Below, piece after piece: positions 1 through 11,279 of a stretch of DNA of 64,000 nt. The DNA is taken from positions 62,333,718-62,397,717 of the forward strand of contig JALGPY010000004.1 of NCBI GenBank assembly GCA_023055425.1, given 5' to 3'. The stretch is from Linanthus parryae (lineage: Eukaryota; Streptophyta; Magnoliopsida; Ericales; Polemoniaceae). The notes beneath the pieces were generated by a model. It searched no databases, had not been told where the DNA came from, and saw nothing but the letters and a program-made list of their open reading frames with translations. A program made the position numbers and the translations under genes. Every line of letters begins with the position of its first letter. The first letter of the stretch is position 1.

Positions 1-2011
1 GCGAAACGACGTTGACCGCTGCCCCTCCATCGACGAATGCTCGTTTGAACTCGACGCCGTTGATGATGGCTGTCACGTACAGAGGCCTCTGGTGGCTCGC
101 ATCTGTCTTCTTGTCGCTGGCAGAAAAGGTCATAATCTTTTCTGTAGAGCGAGACGCCCTGATGACTTTCCCGTTGGAGACTACAAGATCCTCCTCATAG
201 TCCTCTGCTATCCTTAAGATCGCCTTCGTCATTTCTGTCCGGCATTTCTCCGAGAAATTCATCTCGTCGAAGAATCTGTTGAAGCCGTGCGACCCTTTCA
301 TCCGGTCGGCACGTTCATCCTCTGTGTCCATGCTGTAGTCTTCGTCTTCATGGACCTCGGCAATGATGGGTAGACCATCCTCTGCGACTTCTTCCAAGTC
401 TACGATCGAGATCATGGCGACCTCTTTGCCTTTCGAGCCTTGCTCCGCATGAGCAGGAAGTGGGTTGTTGCGCACATCCTTCCTGTGATCACTGACGATC
501 AGCTCGCCGTTCTTCATCTTCTGGTCGAACGCAAACCTGAGCTTCTTGCATTCAGCCGTGGGGTGCATGACCTTGCCGTGGTACTCGCACCACTTAGGGT
601 CCCTCACCATCTCCTTGGAGGGTATCTTCTCGAGCGGCGGTAGGACACCGTCCTTACGCCACTGCCTGCAGAGGTCGCTTGCCTCCTCTACCGAGCATGG
701 TAGGGGTGGTACGTCGAAGTTCACAACCTTCGCTTGCTTCTGGGGTGAAACTGTATTAACCTCAGCTTCGCGTCCTCTCTTGTAACTGAATCTCCCGATC
801 TTGTAGGTGGCGCCGCTCGAAGATCGCTCCGGAGCGTTCTTCTTTTTCTGCCTCTCGACTATAGGCTCAATGTTCTTCGTGCATTCGATTAGCTTTGAAA
901 ACGTAGGTGTTTGCAAATTGATGAGCATACCTTTATATTCATCTCGCATGCACTGCAGGCATATCTCTACGAGCCGGCTTTCGAGCATTGGATCTTTGCA
1001 CTCCAAGGACTTCGCCCTGAATTTCTTAATGAAAGTGATCCCGTCCTCCTCGCGCTTCTGATACATCCGCGAGAGATGGATCATCGTCACCTTTTCTTCC
1101 ATCTGGAAGAACTTGGTGTAGAACTTCTGGACCATGTCGTCCCAAGTCTTCACGGATCCGGCTTCCAACGTTCGGTACCATTTGTACGCTACGTTCCCTA
1201 GAGATTTCGGGAACTCTCGCATCAATAATTTGGGATCAGCTCCGTATGGTCCCATGACATCGATGAAACGCATGACATGCTCATGAGCGTTTCCGTTGAC
1301 ATCCTCGAACTTGTCCCATTTAGGAGCCTTGTACCCCGCCGGGTTAGGCATGAGATAGATCTCTCGTGGAATGGGTGGATCGTTGTCTAACTTCGGGATA
1401 ATGGTATCCGCGAATGACTGATGAGCCAGAATAGTGTCCATGCGCCTCTGCAGAGACGTCATGCACTCTGGAATGCTTCCTTCGGTAGCTGAAGGAGGGG
1501 TTGCTGCAGGCGGAGGCGACACATATGCCGTCGAAGGATTGGGAACATATTGACTACTCGCATTGCCCCAGATCGCCGTTGGAGGAGGCAAAGGGTACTG
1601 CAGAGTTGGGTTAGACGCCAAAGCCGAGGGCTGAGGAGTGTGAGCAGCGAGAGGCAACATCTGAGCTGTTGACCCCTGAATCGAAGGCAGTTGCGTAGTC
1701 GCCGGTGGAGTCTGCAGATTAGGGTTGGGAGGTGTGGTTGACACTCCCAGTCCCGGAGCAGTAGGGGCTCCTCCTCCTTGAGGGACGGCGGTGGATGATG
1801 AAGGATTTGGCGCAAGGGTGCCCAGAACGGCCAAGATCCGTTCCAATTGCGCAGACTGAGCTTTGAGAGCTTTCGCCTGACTTTGGACAGTGGCGTCCAA
1901 AGACTCTAGCGTCGGTGTCTCGCCGGGAGTGGTATGAGTACGGCGGGTTTCCTCTCCCGAGGCGGTTTCGGTGGAAGGCGATCTGTTGCTGATATCATCC
2001 TCCTGAGACAT
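1..2011 (-). CDS. Gag-protease polyprotein of gypsy element G1 (partial at its C-terminus)
   Basis: Starting at the ATG at 2011-2009 I read 670 codons with no stop before the window edge. Residues 1 to about 200 are rich in Ser, Pro, Thr and Gln. A retrotransposon Gag core follows around residues 210-400 (a W-Y-R-T-L-E stretch near 280 is typical). A Cys-His box of spacing C-x2-H-x4-H-x4-C lies at residues 475, 478, 483 and 488. An aspartic protease begins near 640, with the catalytic motif D-G-G at 661-663 where D-T-G or D-S-G is usual, followed by hydrophobic residues as in retropepsins. Gag would form the particle in the cytoplasm and the protease would mature the polyprotein. The PPT-to-LTR end and the polymerase are not in view. 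The same D-G-G occurs in copy G2, so it is a lineage trait and not a random mutation. Confidence 0.85.
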   Translation of the reverse strand, partial: MSQEDDISNRSPSTETASGEETRRTHTTPGETPTLESLDATVQSQAKALKAQSAQLERILAVLGTLAPNPSSSTAVPQGGGAPTAPGLGVSTTPPNPNLQTPPATTQLPSIQGSTAQMLPLAAHTPQPSALASNPTLQYPLPPPTAIWGNASSQYVPNPSTAYVSPPPAATPPSATEGSIPECMTSLQRRMDTILAHQSFADTIIPKLDNDPPIPREIYLMPNPAGYKAPKWDKFEDVNGNAHEHVMRFIDVMGPYGADPKLLMREFPKSLGNVAYKWYRTLEAGSVKTWDDMVQKFYTKFFQMEEKVTMIHLSRMYQKREEDGITFIKKFRAKSLECKDPMLESRLVEICLQCMRDEYKGMLINLQTPTFSKLIECTKNIEPIVERQKKKNAPERSSSGATYKIGRFSYKRGREAEVNTVSPQKQAKVVNFDVPPLPCSVEEASDLCRQWRKDGVLPPLEKIPSKEMVRDPKWCEYHGKVMHPTAECKKLRFAFDQKMKNGELIVSDHRKDVRNNPLPAHAEQGSKGKEVAMISIVDLEEVAEDGLPIIAEVHEDEDYSMDTEDERADRMKGSHGFNRFFDEMNFSEKCRTEMTKAILRIAEDYEEDLVVSNGKVIRASRSTEKIMTFSASDKKTDASHQRPLYVTAIINGVEFKRAFVDGGAAVNVVS

Positions 2012-2051
2012 GGTTGCTTTTGCTGGTAAGTTCACGTCAGGTTCACCAAAA

Positions 2052-2641
2052 TGTGCACAAGAGATTCCGGCGGGGAGACCTCCGTGTACACCGTATGTAT
2101 AGGATCAGAGATCGCACAGGAAGAGTGGGGTTGTGTGTGGGGAGAGAGTAAGGCAGTAGTAATGTCTAAGAGAGAGACAGAGGTTTGGCAGAGCTTCCGC
2201 GTATGGCTAGTGTGTTCTCCTTTGTATGGAAAGGTTAACGTCCTATATATAGCAGGGAACGTGACCGTTGTAGTGTGGTTAATGCGCCCATTAATGGCGG
2301 CTTAATTAGCTTAACCACAACGGCACGTTCGTCCTCATATATAGGGACCGTTACAGCACGTGGTGCGCGAATACCGGAACCGTTACGAGGTTGACCGGGT
2401 TTGACCGGATTGACCGGGTTTATGGAGCTCGTGCCATAAATCTCTCAAAACAGTTACTAAAGGTCGCGCGCGGGCTTGGCTCGCACGCGACAGGGCTTAC
2501 TCTAGCCTCCAAACCACTAAGTCCCTACAAGTCCCGTGCAGTGGTATGCGAGGGCTCTGTCTCGCAGCCCCCACATGGATCAGCTCGGCTGGTGATCCAG
2601 TGTGTGTGGAGCACAATATGGTGTGCTGGATGGTTGCCACG
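2052..2641 (-). repeat. 5' LTR of gypsy element G1
   Basis: The inner edge is set by TGTGCACAAG at 2052, placed like TGTATACAGT at 40,900 in copy G2; in both the sequence just inside ends in CCAAAA or CCCAAAA. Homology between the two LTRs is plain over about 2,470-2,580 versus 41,300-41,410 (for example the shared string around AACCACTA and the repeated GAGGGCTC). The outer edge near 2641 is approximate. Confidence 0.7.
2244..2251 (-). promoter_or_regulatory. Probable TATA box of the G1 LTR promoter
   Basis: On the minus strand this reads CTATATATAG within the LTR, about 190 bases before the LTR-leader junction. The G2 LTR has TATAAATA in the matching place (41,131-41,138), which supports a real promoter element driving gag. 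Confidence 0.5.
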
Positions 2642-3452
2642 TGGCCAAGATCTGTCAGCTCAGAAAGCACTATCTACACCAATTTAACCTTCAAACTAAC
2701 CCCAATTACCAACCCATACCAACCCCAAAAAACCTCACCCAAAATCAATACTTTCTTATGTTCATACCAACACCCACCCAACACCACATAACATGAGAAA
2801 GAAGAAACATAGAGCATATCCATCTACCCCTTTCTTCTGTTCAAACTTCAAACCCATGCTTCTTCTTTAATGTGGCCCTTTATGTTCTTGTTCTTCATCG
2901 AACTATGTGAGAGTGGGAGAGCTAGTTGATATGGTTCTAGGGCTCATCCTCAATCGAAGAAGAAGTTGGCCGTTTCTGACCCCTTTTGTTCTTCTTCTTT
3001 GAGCAACACTTATTTTCTCTCTTCCCAAGCTAGAGAAGACCTACAAAGTGGACTGCTCGACTCCCAAGTCCAAACAATCCGGTTATGGGGCTCGATAAGA
3101 GCATCTCTCATCCAAAAAAACATATATGAACATTTGAAGGAGGGTTTAACTATTTTGTGGAAGAAATAAGAGCATTGTGGTAGCGATTTAAGTACAGGCT
3201 GGAGAAGCGTTTGGATACGACGTGGATGGTTAAGGAGGCAGAGTGGGATATGGGTTTCTATGGTGATTGGGTTTGGTCACTGTGGTGGTCATGGCGATCA
3301 GGATTGATTTGTGTAGCTTTTCGTTTGTAGGACTAGAGTTAGGTGGTGGAGTGGCGGTGGGCGGTGGGGTAGGGTGGTGGCGCTAGGAAGAGCAGTAGTT
3401 GTTTCTTCTTGTTGTTGTTGCAAAGGTACAAAGAAGAGTGTGTGTTTGTGTG
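2642..3452. other. Unassigned sequence between G1 and the next LTR
   Basis: AT-rich and then G-rich sequence with short open frames only. No domain, terminal repeat or target duplication was recognised. It may be old host sequence or the eroded flank of the copia LTR to the right. Confidence 0.4.
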
Positions 3453-4749
3453 TGTCTCGGGTTTTAGGGCAATCAAACGCAACAAATTTTTTTTTTGTCT
3501 AAACTCACCAAGGACTCATGTTAATCTGCATAATATGGTAATTAGAGGTTTACCTCAGTCGCACTGACTTGTGACGATCATGAACGCTAAAAAGATGGGG
3601 CGCCTCTAACGTATCCACATGAATGATCTGCATTGGATTCCCTCTTCGCCGATGCTAGCCTACTAGAGGAAGATCGATGATCTCTTATCATGAAATCAAC
3701 TGAACTCGGACGGCTCAAACTTCTCTCTCTCAAGACCCTAGCTGTTCTATATTAGATACGAATAGTTCTAAAGAACATGACCAACCTAGCGATGGTGCTA
3801 GGGTTTATATGGATAAGAGAATTCAACTTTCTCTTTAATCCTAAAAGTTTAGGATTAGTTTTCACTTGAGTCCGAAATCTATAATTACTCTTTTGTCTAA
3901 CTAATAAGCAATTAATTTCAATTTAATTCATTCGTGTGTGTCATCATGTAGGTTCCTAATTATGTCAGCATTAACACTTACAAATATTGAGCGGTATCTT
4001 ATAATACATCATTGCTACCCAAGTAACAGGAAGGTCAGCGATCTGACAAACCTCTATGACCAATTTTACCGTGTCGTATAATCCCTTTGTCCATATATCC
4101 AGATTAGACATAAGGCATGGAGTGTCACCCTTGTACATCAAATCTATATTTTATCGTCCCTGAGTAGACTTAGACATATAATGACATTAATATCTCATAT
4201 TGATTGATTTTATCACAACCATGCATTTTCCTAAGTCACACTCTTTGAGTGGCCATGAATATTTACACCCGTTACGTAGGAGTGACAAATCCTATCTACA
4301 AAACTCACACCCCTCAGCATGTTTAATAACATGTCCAGTTACTGCCTTTATAGTCACCTTGTAACAGAGTGATGTTTAACGGTATTAAAACATGTCACTC
4401 CACATCTAAGGAATATAGTGACTTCAAGTCATGGGATCACAACACGATTGTCACTATGAGAAGCACTGTTGACATTCTCATGGCGGGTCAATTGAGTACA
4501 CCATTACTCCTAATGTGTACCTATGTGTTAGACTTGATATCTCATATCAGTTAACCCACATACTAATCTCGATGCATTACAATCGTCCTAAAAATAATAT
4601 TATACCAGAGATATTAAAGAATACAACATTTATTCTAAGGAATTCATTACGTCAACATATCAGCATATAGATAACAACATGAGCAAAATGTCTTTATCAT
4701 TGAATGAATTTTACGATAATATATATTTTCTCTAGGGAATACACCAACA
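3453..4749 (-). repeat. Diverged solo LTR of a Ty1/copia family related to element C
   Basis: The sequence follows, block by block, the LTRs at 7,546-8,944 and 34,995-36,436: near the left end the CGGGTTTT / GGGTTTT block; in the middle the phrases around CTTTGTC(C/T)(A/C)TATAT(C/A)C and CTAATG(C/T)(A/G)(T/C)AC; at the right end CTCTAGGGAATACACCAACA. No internal region follows. No clear 5-bp duplication was found (right flank TAGAG, left flank a GT-rich stretch), so the left edge is good to a few bases only. Orientation is given by analogy with element C. Confidence 0.65.
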
Positions 4750-4949
4750 TAGAGAGAGAGAGAGAACAAAACATAGACAAGGAGAGCTATGTGGAGGGGA
4801 AAATTCGAGTGTTCACTTTCTTTATTGAAAATAAGAGGAGGAATTACTAACTATGGTAACTAGGAAGATGATTCAGTAGAATTGGAGGAATTAATTCATT
4901 AAATATTAGAAATGTTCATTACATGCTTACTTGCCTCTAAGGCTGCGAC
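4750..4949. other. Short spacer with a GA microsatellite
   Basis: A GA run at about 4,751-4,766 directly follows the LTR edge. Nothing else was recognised. Confidence 0.5.
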
Positions 4950-5660
4950 AAGAAATTGAAGACAGGTGGATGAGTAGAAACTTGGATTTTGCTCCTCAAT
5001 TTGATTCCCATGTATCAAATGAACAGGGGAATTCATGTCTTTGCGCACATTGATGAATGTCCATTTATCGCCAAATGTATGAGCTCTTTGAATTCTTTGA
5101 ATGTATTCATCTTCTCACTTCGACCAGTGATCCAATTATGAGTAACAGAGATAACATTGGTCTAAGAATCCGTTTACATGGCCATATTCGTAAAATTAAA
5201 ACAATTCACCAATTAAAGAGCTTCTCTAATTGCAACTAACTCGGCCGCTGTGGAATCCACGGTAAACTGAATTGGGAATCCGAAAGTTGCTACAAAATTC
5301 CCAAAATGATTTCTACACAAGTGCCACATGCAAGATCCTCTTCTTTGTAAATCTCACCATCCACAACTCTGACAAAATCAAATCGATGCAGTGCTTAAAG
5401 AGAGAACCTGAAGAAGAAGAAGAAGAAGAAAGGCTAGAAATATCTTTTAAGTGATAAATTAGCGAAGCCGAATTGTTTACAGCTTCTTCTCTGTGATTCT
5501 TCTATTTCCAAAACAAGTGATTCCGAACAAAGTATTCCATAGGGTGACCGCAAAAACATCGACATTGTTGCCTAAACTCTCCATGGAAGATTGAATCCAG
5601 TTCTTCAAAGAGATTACCCGAGGAGAAATCATTTGATTCAAATAAGTCATATTTCATACT
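4950..5660 (-). pseudogene. Remnant of a LINE or plant RVT_3-type RNase H-like region
   Basis: On the minus strand, broken frames around 5,420-5,020 read like the C-terminal RNase H-like domain (RVT_3) of plant LINEs: a D-S-T-A-A-E-L-V-A-I-R-E-A-L stretch near 5,240 and a downstream N-W-I-T-G-R segment near 5,140. Upstream (about 5,660-5,480) a tryptophan-rich segment with W-I-Q-S-S and L-W-N-T-L-F resembles the linker after the zf-RVT domain. Frames are broken by many stops and indels. It could instead derive from a host gene with an RNase H-like domain; lack of a nearby reverse transcriptase core leaves this open. Confidence 0.45.
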
Positions 5661-6000
5661 TTTGTTGCATATCTACAACAGTAAATATACCCAGGTGTTT
5701 CTACAAATTTTTTTTATAGAGGGGGCATTTTATGTACTTATATCATACATTTCTCCAAAGAGTGATGCTCTTGTTGGAAAAATATTATTTTCCACCTTCC
5801 ATAAGAAAAATCTTAATCTTTGGTGGAATTTGCGATTTTCAAATTTGTAGCCACCACTTGAAACATTAACCATGTATAATACAAATAATATAAAGTTATA
5901 CGCATGCAACATTTCATAAATAATTACAAATTCATTAAAAGATTGTCACTCGTCTTCATCATGCATTTGATCACACATGAATCGTATGTGAAAGACAGTA
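5661..6000. other. Unassigned AT-rich flank of element A
   Basis: No domain or repeat was recognised. The last five bases (CAGTA, 5,996-6,000) recur at the far edge of element A (17,510-17,514) and may be its target duplication. Confidence 0.4.
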
Positions 6001-7196
6001 TGTAGGTAAGTAATATAGGATCAATACTCTAGAAGGTGGGTTTGAATAGAGTAAGGAAAATTTTGCTAAAGTAGTGGTTTTAAAACAAAGTGTGAAGATC
6101 ATGAAGTATTTCAAGGCCTTGAACTCAAATTCAAGCCATTGAAACCAAAACAGACAGTGGAAAAGTTGTTGATCTTTTTCAATGCCTTGAAATGCGTTTC
6201 AAGGTCTTTACTGAAAACTTGGTTTGAAGAAGTTAACAATAAGAGTATAGAACTGAAATGTAAATGCAAGGAACACAATGATTTTATGGAGTTCATTCCT
6301 CAGTGACCCACGTCTCCGCCTGAGGGATCTAAATCCCTGCAGGATTTCAACAGACTTCTTATTAATCAAAAGCTAAGCCCTAGATCTCAAGCACAGAGAA
6401 TTCTCTTACTTTGTTACAGCTTGTGGTTCTCTCTAACCTATCTAGTACCTTCTCTAGCTAACTGATTCAATAATAATCTCTTGTTGTTCCTCTTAAACAA
6501 CACCATGAGATTAAATGATGAATTGATAATACAAATGTTATTCAAATGGAAGCACAAAATGAAGAACACTGTGAATGCACTAAAGCTGTGTAGCTTGAAG
6601 TGTTCTTCCGTAGATTGAGATGGATTGAATGATTGATCTCCTTCAGCATTGCTTGTCAATCCTGTGAGAGTGTTCTTGTTTCTATAATGCTCTGAATTCG
6701 TGTCTCTCAAATTGTCACTTCTTTCTTGAAATTTGAACTGCAGCCTTTATAGGAACTTCAAACAGAATTTCCTAAAAATCCTCCAGAGATCTTTGACTCT
6801 TAACAGCTCAATTCCAGCGGCTAGCTGCTTGATCTCCTCACTGATTTTGATTTGATCTTCCATCTTCAGACTTAAGGAAGGTCCATACAACATTCCACAA
6901 CAGTAGGATCTATCTGCGACCTTTAATTGACAAGAACAAAATCCAGTAAATAAGCAAACTTGCTAAACCTGCATACACAAGGTTAGCTAGCGATTCCTGC
7001 AAAATAAGTCAAGCTAATATTGCAATCAATAGTCAGATTAGGTTTGTCTTTCATCATATGACATATCAAGATCAAGTACGGAAGATTAAGAGTGTTTGGA
7101 CTTGAACTCCCCCTTAGTTCATGCCCAGATATTTTCAAGGCTTTGAGATGAGTTTCAAGGCCTTGAAACTCATTGTGAGCAACATGTGAACTTACA
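6001..7196 (-). repeat. 3' LTR of element A
   Basis: Begins TGTAGGTAAG on the plus strand and ends AACTTACA; a purine tract on the minus strand (complement of 7,197-7,215, A-A-G-G-G-G-G-A-G-A) lies just inside, as expected for the PPT. It aligns over its whole length with 16333-17511. A CTATAAAGG box on the minus strand near 6,745 is a plausible promoter. Confidence 0.85.
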
Positions 7197-7545
7197 ATCT
7201 CCCCCTTGATGAAAGAAAAAACAAACAACCCTATGTAAACAACATTTATGCTAAATATAACCACTAGTATTCCAGCAGTAACAGATATATAAGATCAAGA
7301 TCAAATATCATAACCAACAGTTATAAAACCTAAGCCATAGCAATAAAAAAAACATACTAAGTTACCAATCCAGAAATACAAAGTATTAAGCAGTTCCCAA
7401 ATCAACTGCTACACATCCAAACCAATAAAAACTAAATTATGCCCCTCTCCCCCTTTTTGACTTTCATCAAGAAGGACGAGAAAATATTGGATCAATGTTT
7501 TCTTGAAAAAATGAAATACTTAAAGAAAATTTTGAAAGAGGAAGG
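7197..7545. other. 3' untranslated part of element A, left of the solo LTR
   Basis: Non-coding sequence between the PPT and the solo LTR. It contains a second C-rich/purine-rich tract near 7,440-7,460 that repeats the CTTTCATCAAG context of the PPT. The last five bases are GAAGG, the target duplication of the solo LTR. Confidence 0.6.
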
Positions 7546-8944
7546 TGTAGGGTTTTGATCATGGATTACGCAGCGGAATAATTAATAATTAATCCGATCA
7601 AGACCCTCCAAGGATCACACGAAGAGACTTCCTAACGATAGTAAGGGATTAGTATCAAATACCTTTAGGATCTCCGTTCTCACGTGAAATTGTGTTCACG
7701 TCTCTATGGATAGTCTACTCCTAGGATATGAATCCGGGTCCCTCAAACCTTTTGTGCTTGCTAGGATTGAAGGAGGAAGAGGAAGAAGATCAAAAATCAC
7801 GCAAAACGAGACAAAGGAAGGGGCGGCCCTTCCTTGGTGGCCGACGGGTGAGGGACGGAAAAGGGGGGTTCGGCCCTCTTTGTTTCTCTCTCTCTCCGTG
7901 CTTCTCTCTCCCACTCAATATGTTATGAGAATTAGTTATGTGGGAAGGAAGCTAGGAGTGCCTTTATATAGTCCAATAAATCTTTATTGACTGCATAAAA
8001 GCCCATATCCTAATCCTACTCATGTACAGATTAGTGTATCTTGCAAGTAAGTCCTACTAAGTTTGCAAGCCATTGCGTATTGATTCTTATTGTTAATTAA
8101 TCATATTAATTACTTCCCTAGTCCGGTCCAATCCAAAGGGAGTGTGACCCCATAGGTTTCTACTTAGTTGGTAGTAACTATTTACTAACATGGAGCAGCC
8201 ACTACCCAACTAATAGAAATAGTCATCCGACTTACCTCATGCAAGTATTGTCTCATCCCTTTGTCTCTATATCCGGATTGGACACGAGACATACAAGTCA
8301 CACTCGTATATCCAATCGATTGTTTCTCGATCCTGGGAATAGTCTCATTCAAGCAGATAACATCAATATCCCATATTGATTTATCTGAGTCTCGCATGAC
8401 ATTCTATGAGAACCATCCCTCGAGTGGTCGTGGATATCTACTCCCGTTATGTTAGAGGGACAAATTCTATCTATGCCACTACCATCTCTAATCTTGCTTC
8501 TTTATTCTATTCGACGAAGGCCTTTATTACTACCTTGTTACGGTGTAGCGTTTGGCGATGTCAAAATACAATAATCCACAACTAGAGGATCTAGTGACTT
8601 CAAGTCTAAGGATGACAATATCGTTGTCACTACGAGAAGCACTTGTGACTTTACATAACTTGTATGTAGCGCTCTCATTATGGGTCAATCCAGTATACCA
8701 TTACTCCTAATGCATACACATGTGTTGGATCGTGATATCTCCATATCAATCCAACCCCATACTAGTCTATAGTTGATCATCCTGTTAATCAATATAATAG
8801 ACTAGGAATATTTAAGATAAACAACATATTTGCAATCTAAGGACTTCATTATATTAAATATCTCTATAAATAATACAATAAATATTCTAGCGAAAAGTAA
8901 TGTTCATACTAAACAAGATTGCCTCTAGGGAATCTATTCCAACA
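7546..8944 (-). repeat. Solo LTR of a copia family related to element C, with 5-bp target duplication
   Basis: Starts TGTAGGGTTTTGATC and ends CTATTCCAACA. It is flanked on both sides by GAAGG (7541-7545 and 8945-8949). It aligns with the LTRs of element C throughout (ACGCAGCGGAATAA near the left end, GCCTCTAGGG near the right end). No internal region is present, so it is the product of LTR-LTR recombination inside element A. A TATATAAAGG box on the minus strand near 7,965 is the likely TATA box. Confidence 0.9.
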
Positions 8945-8949
8945 GAAGG

Positions 8950-9455
8950 ATGAATTCAAGGCTTTGAAAAGAGGTTCAAGGCTTTGAAAGAAGAAAGAAA
9001 GACTAGAATCAAGGTTTTGGGTCTTCATCTCCCTTAGACTCTGCAGCTTCCTCTTGATCACTTTCTTCTTCATTCTATTTATCCTCTTGCTGTTCTTCTT
9101 CATGTGCTACTTCTTCACCAGTCTCATCACCAACTACATTACCTTCAAACAATTCTGCTGAACTCATAATTTTTTGAACCTTTTTCTTTCTTTTTCTTCT
9201 GTTTCAGTTCTTTGAGAGGCACGTCAGAGTCCACACTGTATCCTTCTTGTTCCCCAACCTCAGTAGTATTTGCACCTGCATCTGCATCTCCATCAACCTG
9301 CTTTCCAGCACCCTTCTTCCTAGCTTCATCCTGAGTTCATCAAACAGATCAGCTGTAGAACATGCCTTCTTTGATCCTTTAGGAGCCTGTGAGACTTCTT
9401 CTTCCACATGGATCAAGTTGATACATATGAAGACACTCTCAAGCATATATTTCAT
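8950..9455 (-). other. Downstream part of the extra ORF region of element A
   Basis: Minus-strand sequence rich in Lys, Glu, Ser codons follows the end of the extra ORF at 9,456. It carries two copies of the element-wide palindrome (8,954-8,990). No domain was recognised; it may be the decayed C-terminus of the extra ORF. Confidence 0.4.
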
Positions 9456-10795
9456 TTATTTGAACTCAGTACCCAAATCATATTGACCATGCTTCAATTC
9501 ATCCAACTCATTCTCAGTGAAGTCTAACCTTTGAAGAACAATGGATTGGTCTTGAGATTGAGAGGGTAGGGTTGATGGAGAGGGTAAAGATTTAGGCTTA
9601 GGAAACTTCTTGATCTGAAACTCTTCTGCAGAAAAATCAGAATAGAGCTTCCATGCTCCCTCACTGGTTTTCACAATTCCAATCCTTTGAAAAGCCTTTT
9701 CATAAAGCATTCCCAAACCAGTGGTGATTGTCTCTTCCCTATCAACTGGGATTTGAAGGTGTTGAAAGAAGAGTGTGAGGAGGTTGGCATAGGGTAGATG
9801 ATGTTTCCTTTGCTTGGTATAGGAGTAAAGCATGTGCTCCATCACAATGCTTGGAAAATCAATCTCATAACCATTCATAATTAGATACATCAAATACAAT
9901 ACCCTATCAGACAACAACTCTTTTGAATTCTCCGTAGGCACTAAACACCTCATCAGAATAGTGAACAAAATATTCGCTTCAACAGTTAACACAGAGTGAG
10001 TCAACTATTTGAGGTAGTAGCTACATTTGGTAAAAAGAATTCCTCTTTAGCCAAATTCAAAGCATCAATCTTACTAGGGTGATTGTTTGTATTGTACCTC
10101 TTTGGAAAACCTAAGACATTGGCAAACTCAGAATGATCTAGTTCCATGTCCATGCCAACCACCTTAGAAGATATAGTCAAAGCCAAGGTTTTCTCTTGTT
10201 TCATGTTCAAATAGAACAGTCTGGTAAGCCTAGGGTATGCAACTTCTGAGGGGTTAAGGATTTTCCAGAGAGAAATCTGTTTCAATCTCCTTATGCATTC
10301 CACATTCATACCATTCAACATAGTAGTACTGATCTAGCTACAGTATGCTATAGGAGTTGAGGCAAAACCATCTAACCAATTTCCTCTTGCAGAATGACTG
10401 ATAAACCACTTGGTAGAGAGAGTTTTCTTACCAGAAGGGGATTTCTTCTCAGTGTAGATCTGAAGTTCCATACCAGTGTCCTCTGATTCTTGAATTTCCT
10501 TTCCAGTAACCTTCCCCTTCGCTTTGTCTGTTTTCTGAGGCTTCTTCTTCACTTTCTTAGGGCTACCAATCTGAATGCCCTTTTGTTTCTCTGAAGCAAC
10601 TGTTGGATCTACCTTTTTCTTGCATGAGGTAGCAGTCTGATCACCCTTATCTTTCTTGCTTTTATTTGGAGGAGGAGAGGGTGGCCTTTCTGCACTAGGA
10701 GTTCTGGAACTGAAGTCATCACTTATTGCTTAAACTTCTTCTTTTGTGGCTTTTCTCTTCTTCCATGAAATTTTCTTAGAGCCTCCAGCCATCAT
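9456..10795 (-). pseudogene. Extra ORF of element A downstream of pol (resembles the putative plant transposon protein domain)
   Basis: From the ATG at 10,795 one frame runs to 10,001, broken by stops near 10,729 and at 10,334-10,336. A shift near 10,003 then leads into an open 182-codon stretch ending at 9,456. The N-terminal third is very basic, with Lys-rich runs. The middle contains H-S-E-F-A-N-V-L-G-F-P. The last part contains an L-S-D-R-V-L-Y-L-M-Y-L-I-M-N-G-Y-E-I-D-F-P segment and H-L-P-Y-A-N-L-L-T, the pattern of the plant-specific domain often annotated as putative plant transposon protein. SIRE/Maximus elements carry an extra ORF here that is often called env-like; I see no signal peptide or fusion-type hydrophobic segment, so I do not call it an envelope protein. 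Its function is unknown. Confidence 0.6.
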
Positions 10796-11279
10796 GATTA
10801 TCTCATAGGTTCTTCATGATTCCATTAGGATTTGGGAGGTTTAGAATAGAGAGGAAGGAGTGATAGAAATGATAGAGATAAGAGAGAAGATAAGTACCAA
10901 ATAGTTTGAGTTTGAAAAGCAAACTGAATGTTTCCTTAATATTTGAAGAAGGAAGTAATTCAAATTTTGTGTCTGACGCGTGGAAGGAAATAAAATAATA
11001 TTGATTTGAAAAATATTTCTTTTAAAAGGAAAAAACAATATCAGGAAATTATCTATAGAGATAACACCCAATATTGGAGATCCATTCATTGACTATATAG
11101 TATACATGTTTACTTTCAAAGTTTTGCAAAGACTTTCAAGGCCTTGAAAAAACTGTAGTACAGAAAACAAATAAGATCAAGGCTTTGGAAAGCTTTCAAG
11201 GATTTGAAAAACTTTCAAAATCATTGAACCACATAATCCTTACCTGATACCCCCTTAAACCAGTGCTTCCTTTTTAACA
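10796..11279. other. Spacer between pol and the extra ORF of element A
   Basis: AT-rich and non-coding. A cluster of palindrome copies lies at 11,133-11,149, 11,176-11,191, 11,194-11,210 and 11,212-11,228. Confidence 0.5.

Larger units (their letters stand above)
1..2641 (-). mobile_element. Ty3/gypsy element G1, 5' part (LTR, leader, gag-protease); continues beyond base 1
   Basis: Read on the minus strand, an LTR (2641 to 2052) is followed by a 40-base leader and one long gag-protease frame (2011 to 1). The rest of pol would lie outside the window. A second, decayed copy of the same lineage (G2) is recognisable at 40,836-41,452 and in pieces down to 17,691: both share LTR stretches, the Gag core and the D-G-G protease signature. 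The open frame suggests a fairly recent insertion, but the other LTR is not visible, so age cannot be judged. Gag and protease style suggest the Tat/Athila branch; this is an inference. Confidence 0.85.

Noticed and set aside
1459..1815. Minus-strand 118-codon open frame
   Set aside because: Lies in another phase inside the long gag-protease frame of G1, which explains the region.
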